From Phycisphaeraceae bacterium (GTDB lineage: Bacteria; Planctomycetota; Phycisphaerae; Phycisphaerales; Phycisphaeraceae), in contig JADZCR010000001.1 in assembly GCA_020851465.1 (NCBI GenBank), forward strand, positions 485,023-549,022: 64,000 nucleotides of DNA, given 5' to 3'. Made by a program: the position numbers and the translations under genes. Shown piece by piece: positions 52,669 through 62,016 of this stretch. Under the pieces are notes generated by a model. That model searched no databases and had not been told where the DNA came from. It saw only the letters and a program-made list of their open reading frames with translations. Positions within the stretch are counted from its first letter, which is position 1. Each line of letters starts with the position of its first letter.

Positions 52669-55026
52669 TCAGGGCGCAGGCGTCAAACTGACTGCACCGA
52701 CCTGACCACGGGCGATGAGCACTCCATGCGCCGGCCCTGTCGGGACCGCCTGCACACCCTTGAGAGTGATTCCCGCGTCGCCAGCCTGACTGAGGAGCGT
52801 TTTTACATCGTTGGCTTGTGATGCCTCGAAGGGTACAAACCACAGAACCCAATCGTCCGCTTTGAGGTCGCGGGCATCGAACGACTCAGCTGCGCCCGCG
52901 CCCAGCAGCACGAGCGCATCTGCTTCTTCGTGGCTGGCCGCGATGCGCATCTGTGACCCGCGCGCGAGGAAGGTAAACCAGCCGTCGTCATCGCCATTGA
53001 TTCGCAGTCGTGTATTGGCTGCAAAGTTACCCATTGCCTGACAGAACCACCGCGCTTCCTGCAGGGCGATCGGATCCTGCGTGCGAAGAGCTGCCTGCCA
53101 GTGGTCGCCCTGCGCAGCCGCGGAAACGTCGAGTGAAATCGAACCCATCGCCGACGGCGTGCCGCCGGGCCACTGCGAGACGTATTGGCCGTAGCGTTTG
53201 ACCCATGCTGCGAGCATGAGGCTGTAAAACACGGGCATGAGTGTGTTCGATTCGTACTGCCCGCCCCGCAGATACTCGCGCCACGCGGAGGAGTAGATGG
53301 AACGGGTTTGCCCGTCGGTCTGGTTAAAGAGTTGCGCCATGCGGTCGGCGTTCTGCGAAATCCAGAGACCCAGCGGTGGGGTGAATCCCTTTTTCGGTCG
53401 GTCGATCGCCTCGGCAGGCACATATCGCCTCGCCAGCTCCAGCAAAACCCATTTATTCCGTCGTCCCTCAGGGCTTCCGGGAATGTCGTGAATCTTCATC
53501 GACTCCGGCAGTGACAGCAGGAAATTGACGACGCGATAGTCGAGCAGCGGATTGCGCGCTTCGAGGCTGCACGACATCGTCATGCGTTCTTCGAGGCAGA
53601 TGAGATAGTCTGCAAGGTTGGTTTTCACATCGGTGTAGAGCACGTTGTTGAGTCGCCCGACACGGGTGAGATGACGATTCCAGAAGGGGAGCAGGTCCGC
53701 TGCCGGCGGGCCTCCCGCGCGGATCGCGTCACGCATCTCATCAGAAAAGATGACCTCCCGTCCGCGAGGCCAGGCGACAAAGCTGCTCGCCCGCAGATAG
53801 GTGAACAGATCGTCAAACGCAGCAGCGTAGCGCCGCGACCCGGACCGCGCTGCTGCGGGTTGATCGATGATCCAGTTGTAGCGCCCCGGATAGCCCGCCG
53901 CCAGTTCATCACCGCCCTGACCAGTGAGCACGACCACGAGTTGCTCGCGGGCCATTTGTGCGAGTTTCCGCATGGAAAACATGGTGAAATTACCGAACGG
54001 CTCATCGTGGAACTGTGCGGCATCATCCACCATGGCCATGAAATCCCCGCCTCGGACAGCGCGGGTGAACCACTCGCAGTTGTGACGCTGCGCAACCATC
54101 TGGGCGTAAGGCAGCTCGTTGTGGTCCGGCGATTCGTCAAAGCCGATGGAAAATGCCTTGACGCGCTCACCCTTTTCGCCGCTGACTTTCGCCGTCAATG
54201 CGGTGATAAGTGAGGAGTCGATACCGCCGCTGAGCAGGCAACCGATCGGCACATCGCTGACCATGCGCATCCGAACCGCGTCGGTGAGCAGATCGTCGAG
54301 ATGGTCAAGAACTTCGCCGGGATCGGTCGGCACCGGGGTGGGAACAAAATCCCAGTAGGGTTTGCTCGCCCATGTCCATGCACCCGCATCGAGCGTCAAT
54401 GTATGACCGGCGGGTAATTTTGCGATGCCTTGAAAAATCGTGCGTGGCGAGAGGATGTAGCCGCGGGCGAAGTATTGATCCAACGCGACAGCATCGACGG
54501 GAAACTTTCGACCCAGATATTCAAGGATCGCCTTCAACTCGCTGGCGAAAACAAAAAGCTCATCGTCAGCGAACCAGTAAAGCGGCTTCTTCCCCAGCCG
54601 GTCGCGCACGAGCAGGAGCGACCGCGCAGCAGTGTCCCAGAATCCCAGGGCGAACATGCCGTTCCACTGTTCGATCGCGCCGGGTCCATCATGGATGAGC
54701 GATTGCAGGACGACCTCGGTGTCACATTGGGTCGTCAGAGTCAGCCCCGCAGCACGGTAGTGCTCCTGGAGTTTTCGGAAGTTGTAGATCTCGCCGTTGT
54801 AAACCAGTCCGTAGCGTTGATCGGGCGAAACCATCGGTTGCTGGCCGTGAGTCAGATCGAGCACTTTGAGTCGTTGATGGGCCAGAGCGACGCCGCCGGC
54901 GGGGGGTATCCACAGGCCTTGTTCGTCAGGTCCGCGGTGGCGGAGCGTGTCACGGGCGGCGACGACACGTGCGGCATGGAGTTGCCGCCGGGAGTCACGC
55001 AAGACGACGCCGAAGATCCCGCACAT
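52669..55026 (-). CDS. asnB: Asparagine synthase (glutamine-hydrolysing)
   Basis: 785 aa. N-terminal glutaminase with catalytic Cys2 (MCGIFGVV), RHRGPDEQG, LVYNGEIYNF; synthetase PP-loop LLSGGIDSSLITAL and GQGGDELAAGYPGRY, with EARNPLLDYRVVNFLLSLP further on. The C-terminus is about 150 residues longer than housekeeping AsnB (about 630 aa) and has no recognised domain (from LDVSAAAQGDHW onward). Enzymes of this long type often sit in polysaccharide clusters, where they amidate sugars, and a GT2/methyltransferase pair is next door. Confidence 0.9.
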   Translation of the reverse strand: MCGIFGVVLRDSRRQLHAARVVAARDTLRHRGPDEQGLWIPPAGGVALAHQRLKVLDLTHGQQPMVSPDQRYGLVYNGEIYNFRKLQEHYRAAGLTLTTQCDTEVVLQSLIHDGPGAIEQWNGMFALGFWDTAARSLLLVRDRLGKKPLYWFADDELFVFASELKAILEYLGRKFPVDAVALDQYFARGYILSPRTIFQGIAKLPAGHTLTLDAGAWTWASKPYWDFVPTPVPTDPGEVLDHLDDLLTDAVRMRMVSDVPIGCLLSGGIDSSLITALTAKVSGEKGERVKAFSIGFDESPDHNELPYAQMVAQRHNCEWFTRAVRGGDFMAMVDDAAQFHDEPFGNFTMFSMRKLAQMAREQLVVVLTGQGGDELAAGYPGRYNWIIDQPAAARSGSRRYAAAFDDLFTYLRASSFVAWPRGREVIFSDEMRDAIRAGGPPAADLLPFWNRHLTRVGRLNNVLYTDVKTNLADYLICLEERMTMSCSLEARNPLLDYRVVNFLLSLPESMKIHDIPGSPEGRRNKWVLLELARRYVPAEAIDRPKKGFTPPLGLWISQNADRMAQLFNQTDGQTRSIYSSAWREYLRGGQYESNTLMPVFYSLMLAAWVKRYGQYVSQWPGGTPSAMGSISLDVSAAAQGDHWQAALRTQDPIALQEARWFCQAMGNFAANTRLRINGDDDGWFTFLARGSQMRIAASHEEADALVLLGAGAAESFDARDLKADDWVLWFVPFEASQANDVKTLLSQAGDAGITLKGVQAVPTGPAHGVLIARGQVGAVSLTPAP

Positions 55027-55164
55027 GAAGAGTTTCCAATGGAAGAGAGGCGCGATTTATCCGCAGGAGTTATCGGCCCGTGAGGGAAATTCGCTTGCGA
55101 AATGGCGTCAAACCGAGGTCTTACTCACGGCTTATTTGTGAATGATCCTGTCGGGGGTTGTCTG

Positions 55165-55200
55165 CAAAAAAGAAGCGGCGGCCGTTCGGCCGCCGCTTCC
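55165..55200 (-). terminator. Terminator of flagellin gene 1
   Basis: Perfect 12-bp stem GAAGCGGCGGCC / GGCCGCCGCTTC (55172-55183, 55188-55199) with a GTTC loop; on the minus strand it is followed by T6 (A6 at 55166-55171 on the plus strand). Confidence 0.9.
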
Positions 55201-55254
55201 GCATCAGTGATCGGATGCCTACGATTGGTGCAGGCGATCCGGACTTGGGACTAA

Positions 55255-56757
55255 TTAACCTCGCAGCAACTGCAACACGCTCTGGGGAGAGCTGTTGGCC
55301 AACTGGAGGACGTTCGTTGCCGCGCTGACGAGGATCTGCGACCGTGTGAGCTGCGCGGTTTCAGCCGCGAAGTCGGTATCACGGATCGAGCTTTCGGCAG
55401 CACTGGTGTTCTCCAGCGAGACACCCAGCGAACGGATGGTCGCACCGACGACGTTCTTCTGGAATGCGCCGAGGCGGCCGCGGAGACTCGAGATCTGATC
55501 GATCGCCTTGTTGACGACCTTCTGAGCCTTCTCGAGGTTACCATCGACCACGTTTTGCGACTGGCCGGAGCCGATGGTCGAAAGGTAGCCGTTGGTGGTG
55601 TCACCCAGGTTGCGGGTCGTGACGTTTTTCACGCCGATGCTGACCTGGTTGAGGATATCGACGTTGGGGCCGAGGTTGAACTTGGCGCCGCCGCCGGTGA
55701 TGGTGAACGCGGTGAACGCACCCAGGACTTGCGACGCGCCGCCGCTGAGGGTCACTGAGAGGTCCAGGAAGTCGGTGTTGATACGGGTCGTGCGGCCCTT
55801 GGAGGTCGCCGAGATGCCGTTGATCGTCGCACCGAGGTCGGATCCCGCATCCTTGACCGCGTTGGTCAGAGAGCTGAAAGCGGTCTGGCTTGCAGTGGTG
55901 TAGGTGTTTTCATTGCCTGCGGAGGCGAAGAACACCGCACCGGCCTGACCGCCACGGTTGGTCAGTTTGAACGAGACGAACTGGTCTGAGCCGTACTCAT
56001 CGCTCTTAAGCTCGATGTAGTTACCGCTGGCGACCGCCGAGACGCCCGTGACTGACTTGAAGGTGTTGACCGCCGAAGCGATCGCACCCAGCGTGGTACC
56101 CGAAGCGAAGGAGAATTGGCGTGAGCCTTTGGCGCCGGCCAATTCAAACTCGAACGTGTCCGTCGCCGCAGTCAGGTCGAGCGAGGAGCCGCCCGCTGAC
56201 AGGAACAGCGATCCGTGCTCAGCCGAGTTGGTCACGACGACCTGGACGGCACGGGTCTGGCCGTATTCGAGCTTCGAGGCATTGATCTGGAAGTCCTGGA
56301 CCTTTACGCTCTGACCGGTGATGTTGAAGTCATACGTGCCGTTGAGGAGCTTGACGCCCTCAAAGCTCGTGGTCGAAGCGATGCGGTCGATGGTCTGCAG
56401 AATCGAATCGATCTGCAACTGGTTGGCCTGACGTTCCTCGTTGGAGAGGCCGGCCGCGTTGGCGGACTGGCCGACGAGGTTCTGGACCTCCAGCAGCAGG
56501 CCGTTGATTTCCTGCAAGCCACCCTCGGCGATGTTGACGACCTGGTCGGCACGTTCCGCGTTGTTGATCGCGGCGCCGATGGCGGTCTTTTCCGAGCGAA
56601 GCTTTTCGCTGGCGATGAGGCCGGCGGGGTTATCGGCCCCGCGGTTGATCGCCAAGCCGGTGCTCAGACGCTCCAGAGACTTGGTCTGGAGAATGTTCTG
56701 CTGGCCCAGAATGCGCTGGGCGAGCAACGAGCTGACGTTAGTGTTGATGCGACTCAT
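55255..56757 (-). CDS. Flagellin
   Basis: 500 aa. N-terminal D0/D1 region (NTNVSSLLAQRILGQ, LERLSTGLAINRGADNPAGL) and C-terminal D1/D0 region (SIRDTDFAAETAQLTRSQIL ... SPQSVLQLLRG) of the flagellar filament protein, with a variable middle about 280 residues long. No Cys. Exported by the flagellar type III system. Paralogue of the next gene, near-identical at both ends. GGAGG ribosome binding site, own terminator. No other flagellar genes in the window. Confidence 0.95.
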   Translation of the reverse strand: MSRINTNVSSLLAQRILGQQNILQTKSLERLSTGLAINRGADNPAGLIASEKLRSEKTAIGAAINNAERADQVVNIAEGGLQEINGLLLEVQNLVGQSANAAGLSNEERQANQLQIDSILQTIDRIASTTSFEGVKLLNGTYDFNITGQSVKVQDFQINASKLEYGQTRAVQVVVTNSAEHGSLFLSAGGSSLDLTAATDTFEFELAGAKGSRQFSFASGTTLGAIASAVNTFKSVTGVSAVASGNYIELKSDEYGSDQFVSFKLTNRGGQAGAVFFASAGNENTYTTASQTAFSSLTNAVKDAGSDLGATINGISATSKGRTTRINTDFLDLSVTLSGGASQVLGAFTAFTITGGGAKFNLGPNVDILNQVSIGVKNVTTRNLGDTTNGYLSTIGSGQSQNVVDGNLEKAQKVVNKAIDQISSLRGRLGAFQKNVVGATIRSLGVSLENTSAAESSIRDTDFAAETAQLTRSQILVSAATNVLQLANSSPQSVLQLLRG

Positions 56758-57458
56758 GGTAGGAGTGTCCTCCGTGATTAAGGGTTTCGAAACATCCCTG
56801 GGAACAAGGGCATCCTGCCCATGGTGAAGTCAGATTTTCCAAATCCGATCCGACGACTTTCTGATGCGCTTCCCAAGCCGCTGATGCTACGGTTGGCTCA
56901 GGCGGGCTCCTTTCCGGGTGGAGCCCTTGAGGGGTCGGGTGGGTTCATGCCATGCGACCTCTCCTTTCCGCGGCCCCTGCCCTGGGGCGCTGGCGAGGCG
57001 GCGGGCGATTGTCCGCCGGGGCGGCGGAGTCACCCATCGCAAACATCCCTGACTCGTCTGTTCCAATCTTCATGGCTTTGACCTTTGGCTCATGGTTGTT
57101 CGGAGCTTCCTTCAGCTTGCGACCAACCCAAGTCAAAACTTTTCTTATCGGAACCGCTCTGGCATGCCGGTCCCGCAGAGCGCAACCTTTGCCGCTCCGA
57201 CCCGAACCATCGGCACAAACCGCGCTACCCTTAACCACCACCCAATCGAAAAAGTGAAAATATCCGGCACAAACGGAATAAACTCCCGCCCTCACAACGA
57301 AAATGCCCCAAACCTCCGCCCTATCCACCAAAGAGGGGAGTTATCCGGACGTGGATATGCGTGAATAAAAAAAGCGACCCGCCGTGAAGCGGGCCGCCTT
57401 CGTGTTTAGACCGAGTCGGAGCCGGTTACTGCTCCGTCACTCTCGGATCAGCCGGAGC
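56758..57458. other. Intergenic region between flagellin genes
   Basis: About 700 bases without a gene. It contains the terminator of flagellin 2 at its right end (57367-57397) and should hold the promoter of flagellin 1. On the minus strand a TCCGATAA near 57150 resembles a sigma-28 -10 box (GCCGATAA), but no matching TAAA-type -35 lies 15 bases upstream. Otherwise a long GC-rich leader with several hairpins; nothing coding is supported. Confidence 0.4.
57367..57397 (-). terminator. Terminator of flagellin gene 2
   Basis: Nine-base stem with one G-U pair, GCGACCCGC (57374-57382) against GCGGGCCGC (57389-57397) as read on the plus strand; on the minus strand it is followed by T7 from the A7 at 57367-57373. 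Confidence 0.85.
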
Positions 57459-58964
57459 TTAGCTGAGCAGTTGAAGCACGCTCTGGGGAGCCGAACGTGC
57501 CAAGGCCACGGATGACACCGCAGCCTGCACCAGGATCTGCGAACGGGTCAGGTTCGCGGTCTCGCTGGCGAAGTCCGTGTCACGGATGGCGCTCTCAGCA
57601 GCGCTGGTGTTCTCCAGAGCCACGCCTAACGCATTGATCGTTGAACCGACCACCTGTGACTGGAAGGAACCCAGTCGGCTGCGGAGCTGTGAAACCTGGT
57701 CGATCGCGCGATCCACGATCTTCTGGCCGGTTTCGAGGTTACCGCTGATCAGGTTATAGGTCTTACCGGATCCCAGATCACCCAGGAAGCCGACGGCACT
57801 GGTGCCCAGCTTGCTGGACTTGACGTCACCGATACCCAGGCGGACCTGGCTGTTGACATCGACGGTCGGACCGATGCTGAACTTGGCACCGCCGCCGGTG
57901 ATGTTGAACGCGGTGAAGGATCCGAGCGTCTGAGCGCCTGTGGTGCTCAGGTCGAGGGAGAGCGCCAGGGCGTCGGTGTTGACGCTGACGTTCTTACCTT
58001 TGCCGCGAGCTACGACGCCGTTGACGATGGCGCTGACATCCGCACCGGTGTCACGAACCGCCGCTGCCCCCGAAAGCGCGGTGAAAGCGGTCTGACCGGT
58101 AGTGGTGTAGATGTTTTCGTTACCCGCGGAAGCGTAAAAGAGGCCGCCCGCCTGCCCGCCGCGATTGGAGAGCTTGAACGAGACGAAATCGCTTGAGCCG
58201 AAGTCCGTGGACTTCAGCTCGATGTAGTTACCGCTGGCGACCGCCGACACGCCGGTAACCGACTTGAAGTTGTTGATGCTCGTGGCGATGCTCGCCAGCG
58301 TGGTACCCGAGGAGAAGCTGAAGTTACGGCTGCCCTTGGAACCACCAAGCTCGAACTCAAAAGTAGAGCTGGCGGTGGTCAGGTCCAGAGCCGTGCCGCC
58401 CGCCGAGAGGAACAGCGAGCCGTGCTCTGCCGAGTTGGTGATCACGGTGTTGACCGTGACCGTCCCGCCATGCGTGATCTTCGCGCCGTTGACCGACAGG
58501 TCGGTCACGTTGGCGTGCTGACTTGAAATCTGGAAATCCAGTGAGCCGTTGAGCAGCTTGGTGCCCTGGAAGCTCGTGGTCGAGGCGATCCGGTCGATCG
58601 TCTGAAGGATCGAATCGACCTGCTGTTGATTGGCCTCTTTTTCAGAGGTGCTCAGGCCGGCATCGCTGGCGGTGGTGGTCACGAGGTTCTGCACCTCCAG
58701 CAGCAGGCTGTTGACTTCCTGCAGGCCGCCCTCAGCGATGTTGACGAGCTGATCGGCACGCTCGGCATTGCTCAACGCAGCCGAGATCGAGGTCTTTTCC
58801 GAGCGCAGCTTTTCGCTGGCGATCAGGCCGGCGGGGTCGTCCGCTCCGCGGTTGATCCGCAGACCGGTGCTCAGACGCTCGAGCGACTGGCTCAAGCTTT
58901 TGTTCTGGTTACCCAGAACGCGCTGGGCGAGCAGCGAGTTGACGTTCGTGTTGATTCGACTCAT
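57459..58964 (-). CDS. Flagellin
   Basis: 501 aa, second copy. Same D0/D1 ends as the adjacent gene (NTNVNSLLAQRVLGNQN, LERLSTGLRINRGADDPAGL; SIRDTDF region, SPQSVLQLLS) with a diverged centre, including SASSTFEFELGGSKGSRNFS against SATDTFEFELAGAKGSRQFS-type pairs. Two flagellins in tandem usually reflect filament composition changes or antigenic/mechanical variation. Ribosome binding site GGGAG upstream, own terminator. Confidence 0.95.
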   Translation of the reverse strand: MSRINTNVNSLLAQRVLGNQNKSLSQSLERLSTGLRINRGADDPAGLIASEKLRSEKTSISAALSNAERADQLVNIAEGGLQEVNSLLLEVQNLVTTTASDAGLSTSEKEANQQQVDSILQTIDRIASTTSFQGTKLLNGSLDFQISSQHANVTDLSVNGAKITHGGTVTVNTVITNSAEHGSLFLSAGGTALDLTTASSTFEFELGGSKGSRNFSFSSGTTLASIATSINNFKSVTGVSAVASGNYIELKSTDFGSSDFVSFKLSNRGGQAGGLFYASAGNENIYTTTGQTAFTALSGAAAVRDTGADVSAIVNGVVARGKGKNVSVNTDALALSLDLSTTGAQTLGSFTAFNITGGGAKFSIGPTVDVNSQVRLGIGDVKSSKLGTSAVGFLGDLGSGKTYNLISGNLETGQKIVDRAIDQVSQLRSRLGSFQSQVVGSTINALGVALENTSAAESAIRDTDFASETANLTRSQILVQAAVSSVALARSAPQSVLQLLS

Positions 58965-59607
58965 GACATTTTTCTCCCGGAGAACGCTTGGCGCTTACGA
59001 CTCGAGGGGTTCGCCCGACACAGGCGACAGACATGGTCAGCGAGGTCGTTCGATAAAAAGCGCTGCGGTCGTCCTCCCGATTTTTTTCCCTGGCTCCGAT
59101 TCGATCCGGGACACGCGCCCGAAGTTTGTTGACGCAAGGGCGCGGCAGGGGAACCGTGCCTCCACGTTTTGGACTCCGTCCGTCGTTCTCGCGAGTCGTC
59201 GCCTGGCGGACCACTCCGAGTTCCACCCCGCCTTGGCCGTCTGACCGGATCGGGCGAGGGACTCTCGACGAATCGGAAGAGGCCGCCCTCCGCATCAGCA
59301 CAGAAATCACAAATCCCTGATTTCACGCAAAGTCCGCCCGCACAGCCGCGCATCGCGCCATAGCTGCGCCGTTCGTCACGCGCGACAGATTTTTCCCAGA
59401 CCGAATAAACGGCCACGCGGGAACAGCCGATTGCCGCATCACCCACGAACAAACCGCGATTTGTCGTAATCACCCGCGTTCAGAACAGCCAAAGCAGCCG
59501 CGCAATCGCCTTTCGCGCAGCAAAAAGAGAGGAACGCTGACACGCGCTGGCTTTCGCGCGCGGTCTGCGAGCATGAGCGTTTCGAGCTTGTGTTTTTCGA
59601 GTCGTGC
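58965..59607. other. Intergenic region upstream of flagellin 2
   Basis: About 640 bases. Overlapping minus-strand frames here (for example a 170-codon one covering 58961-59473) have Arg/Ser-biased composition and no ribosome binding site and are not credible. The region must carry the flagellin 2 promoter, and possibly a long leader. No -35/-10, sigma-28 or sigma-54 site stands out. Confidence 0.4.
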
Positions 59608-60675
59608 TTACTTCGCCGGCTCAGCAGGTGCTGCGGGCTTGACGATTGTCGCCGTCACTGTGACCGTCAGCGGCTTCTCGCCGTCGTCATATTTGCCGGC
59701 GGCTTCGGCCTTGGCGGTGTCGGATCGGCCTTCCGCGTCGGTCGTCTCAAAATAAAAGGTTTTCTTCGTCAGGTCGTAGCGCAGCCGCGGCATGAAATAG
59801 AAGTCATTATCTCTCGTGGTGCCTTCGAGCTTGTGCTTTTCGATGTTGCCGTCCTGATCCTTGGTCTCCGGCGCCATCACGTTGCTCTTGGTCACGGTGG
59901 ACTTGCCGAACGACCAGAGATTGATCCCGCCGCTGCCGATGGTCATGGGCATGTCAAACTCATAGGTCGTGCCGTTGGGCTGCGCCGCCGTGGCTGCGTG
60001 AGTGGTGTGGTAGTTGATTGCCTCCGAGGCTTCGATTTTGAAGTGGACCAGCGTGGCGCGGGGATTGATCTTGTTGCCGTCAAACTCCGCGTATTCAGCG
60101 TCCTGCTCCTGCAGAGGGCCGGTGCTGCCGTCGGTGTTGACGAGGAAGTGGAAATCCTCGTTGCCTCCTCCGGAGTTGTAGAGATTGTCAACCGGGTACC
60201 AGCCGGGAATCGCTTTGAACTTCTGCGGAATGCTGTTGAAACCCATGCTGTAAGGGGGGATCAGCCCGCTGATGAAGTATTCGCCGGTCTGCGTGGAGTT
60301 GGCGTTGTAAACGATGTCCACCGTGTTGAGTTTGAGCGTGGTATCGCCGGGCTTGAAGCCGGTGACCATCGTGTGCTTCTCACCGCCGAGCGTCACGGAG
60401 TCCACGCCAGTGCCTGCTTCGTTGATGGTGAACGCGAAATCGCTGCCGTTTTCGCCCGTGTTGTGGTAGAAGTCGAGGTTGTAAGTGTGCCCCGCCTTGA
60501 GGTCCTTGATCACCAGCGGCTGATCGTCCTTGGTGAACTTGACAGCAGGGTCCGAGCTTACGCTGTCTGAATACTGGCCACCCGCGAGATTGGGAAAGCC
60601 GTTCATGTCGATCGTGATGTCCACCGCCGACGCCGCCGAAGCCAGCGTCAGGCTGATGATGGCTGCTTTGAACAT
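59608..60675 (-). CDS. Secreted hypothetical protein
   Basis: 355 aa. Signal peptide of 17-18 residues (FKAAIISLTLASAASA) then a Ser/Gly/Asp/Thr-rich beta-type body with many acidic pairs and no Cys. No family recognised; the body (GLIPPYSMGFNSIPQKF, NYHTTHAATAAQPNG) suggests extracellular beta-domains. Ends in Pro/Ala repeats. AAAGGGG ribosome binding site. Function unknown; might be a cell-surface or matrix protein. Confidence 0.8.
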   Translation of the reverse strand: MFKAAIISLTLASAASAVDITIDMNGFPNLAGGQYSDSVSSDPAVKFTKDDQPLVIKDLKAGHTYNLDFYHNTGENGSDFAFTINEAGTGVDSVTLGGEKHTMVTGFKPGDTTLKLNTVDIVYNANSTQTGEYFISGLIPPYSMGFNSIPQKFKAIPGWYPVDNLYNSGGGNEDFHFLVNTDGSTGPLQEQDAEYAEFDGNKINPRATLVHFKIEASEAINYHTTHAATAAQPNGTTYEFDMPMTIGSGGINLWSFGKSTVTKSNVMAPETKDQDGNIEKHKLEGTTRDNDFYFMPRLRYDLTKKTFYFETTDAEGRSDTAKAEAAGKYDDGEKPLTVTVTATIVKPAAPAEPAK

Positions 60676-60801
60676 GGAGATACCCCTTTCATTTCTGATG
60701 AGCCAGCCTCACATGAGCCAGCGTGAAACCTTACACCGTAACCGAGTTGATCCTCTTCTCCAAGTCACACGCCAATCGAGAAAGCGGTGATTCCAACCTG
60801 C

Positions 60802-61449
60802 TTACGCGATTGGCCCCTTGCCCGGGTCCGCATCGTCATCGAGATCCTGGTATCGCTCCGTTTCGGAGTCCGGCCGCACGCTGCCCGGCGAGGCGCCCGC
60901 GACCCCCGGAACGTGCGGCCGCCCCTGGATGTCCTGGATGTAGGCCATCGTTCGGTCCAGCTCACGCTTCAGATGCCGCACACGCAGGAGCGACTTGACG
61001 CGCGTGATCAGCTCAAGTTTGTTGACCGGCTTGGTGAGAAAATCATCGGTACCCGACTCGACACCGCGTTCGATGTCACCCAGCTCGTTCAACGCTGTCA
61101 CCATCATGATGGGGATGGACCGGGTGGCAGGGTCTTCCTTGAGCTTTCGACAAACCTCAAACCCGCTCATCCGGGGCATCATCACGTCCAACAGGATCAA
61201 GTCAGGGATGGCTGTGCCTGCTGATGAGCCTGAACCCGCCTCAGCCAGTGCGGTCTCAACGATCTTCATCGCCTCCACGCCGTCACCCGCGGTGATCGTT
61301 TTGCAGGGCAGTGCTTCCAGATAGGCCTGCAGCAGTTCCACGTTCTGCGTGTTGTCGTCCACCACCAGGATGGTTGACTGGCGCAGGTCCAGATCCGCCG
61401 TATGGTCTGCTGCGGTGACAGGGTCGGCTGTTGGATGGGGGGTGCTCAT
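60802..61449 (-). CDS. Stand-alone response regulator (receiver domain with extended C-terminus)
   Basis: 216 aa from ATG 61449 (AAGGA 10 nt upstream). Receiver domain: LVVDDNTQNVELLQAYLEA, phospho-acceptor Asp in LILLDVMMPRMSGFEVC, the Thr in MMVTALNEL, Lys in FLTKPVNKLELITRV. The C-terminal about 50 residues are Gly/Pro/Asp-rich with no DNA-binding or output domain, so it probably works by protein contact (as in CheY-like or polar regulators). The frame opens at 61599 but the first 50 codons have no conserved content. Confidence 0.88.
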   Translation of the reverse strand: MSTPHPTADPVTAADHTADLDLRQSTILVVDDNTQNVELLQAYLEALPCKTITAGDGVEAMKIVETALAEAGSGSSAGTAIPDLILLDVMMPRMSGFEVCRKLKEDPATRSIPIMMVTALNELGDIERGVESGTDDFLTKPVNKLELITRVKSLLRVRHLKRELDRTMAYIQDIQGRPHVPGVAGASPGSVRPDSETERYQDLDDDADPGKGPIA

Positions 61450-62016
61450 GGGTTGCATCCTTGCCGGTTGGGACAAAGTTCGCATCTCCAGTTTCGCTGG
61501 AACGACGTTCCGTACGGACGCTCTGATTGATGCGCCACCTGATCGATTGGGTTGGGTACCCAAGGGTGACGTCTTAATAAGGTGATAGTACCCGGACAAC
61601 GCGCAGTCGTCGATAGCGATTGCCTTCCTCTGCGGCCAAGCTCAGTCCAGATGGATGGATAGCTTTGCCGTGAGTAATCACAAAGGTTGTCTCATGAAAT
61701 ATTTGTAACGAAATGGCTGGTTGTTGCTAATCACGAGGTTTATGGTAAGATATTGTGAGTTAACAGCTGGCTCCAGACCTCGTGCCAAATCGGCACCCAG
61801 CGACGGAGGCTGGGGGATCCGTGGTCGGGAGTCTGGCTGGAGTGCATGTCGGTCGGCGTGTTGGGTTTCACCCTGCCTGTGAAACGTCTCCGATTGTCAC
61901 AAGCCAAGGAAAATCGGAAGGTTACGTTCGATCGAAAAAATATTCCCGCAGTGTAAACCTGCGGATGGTTCGTGCGTATAAGTGCATAACCAAGGACGCC
62001 TTCCGGCGAAAACACC
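61450..62016 (+). ncRNA. Structured leader or small RNA upstream of the 175-aa hypothetical gene
   Basis: No gene supported. A candidate promoter TTGCTA (61724-61729), 16-base spacer and TAAGAT (61746-61751) precedes a clear three-way junction: CCAGAC (61773-61778) pairs with GTCTGG (61831-61836), enclosing hairpins GTGCC-AAATC-GGCAC (61782-61796) and CCAGC-GACGGAG-GCTGG (61797-61813). Further downstream lies a GTTACG run then the gene start at 62017. Could be a regulatory leader, but the pairing is short and unproven. Confidence 0.35.

Noticed and set aside
56758..57458. Sigma-28 promoter for flagellin 1
   Set aside because: A near -10 match (TCCGATAA) exists near 57150, but no -35 partner at the right distance.
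58961..59473. A 170-codon minus-strand frame upstream of flagellin 2
   Set aside because: Arg/Ser-biased composition typical of shadow frames in GC-rich DNA, no homology seen, no ribosome binding site.
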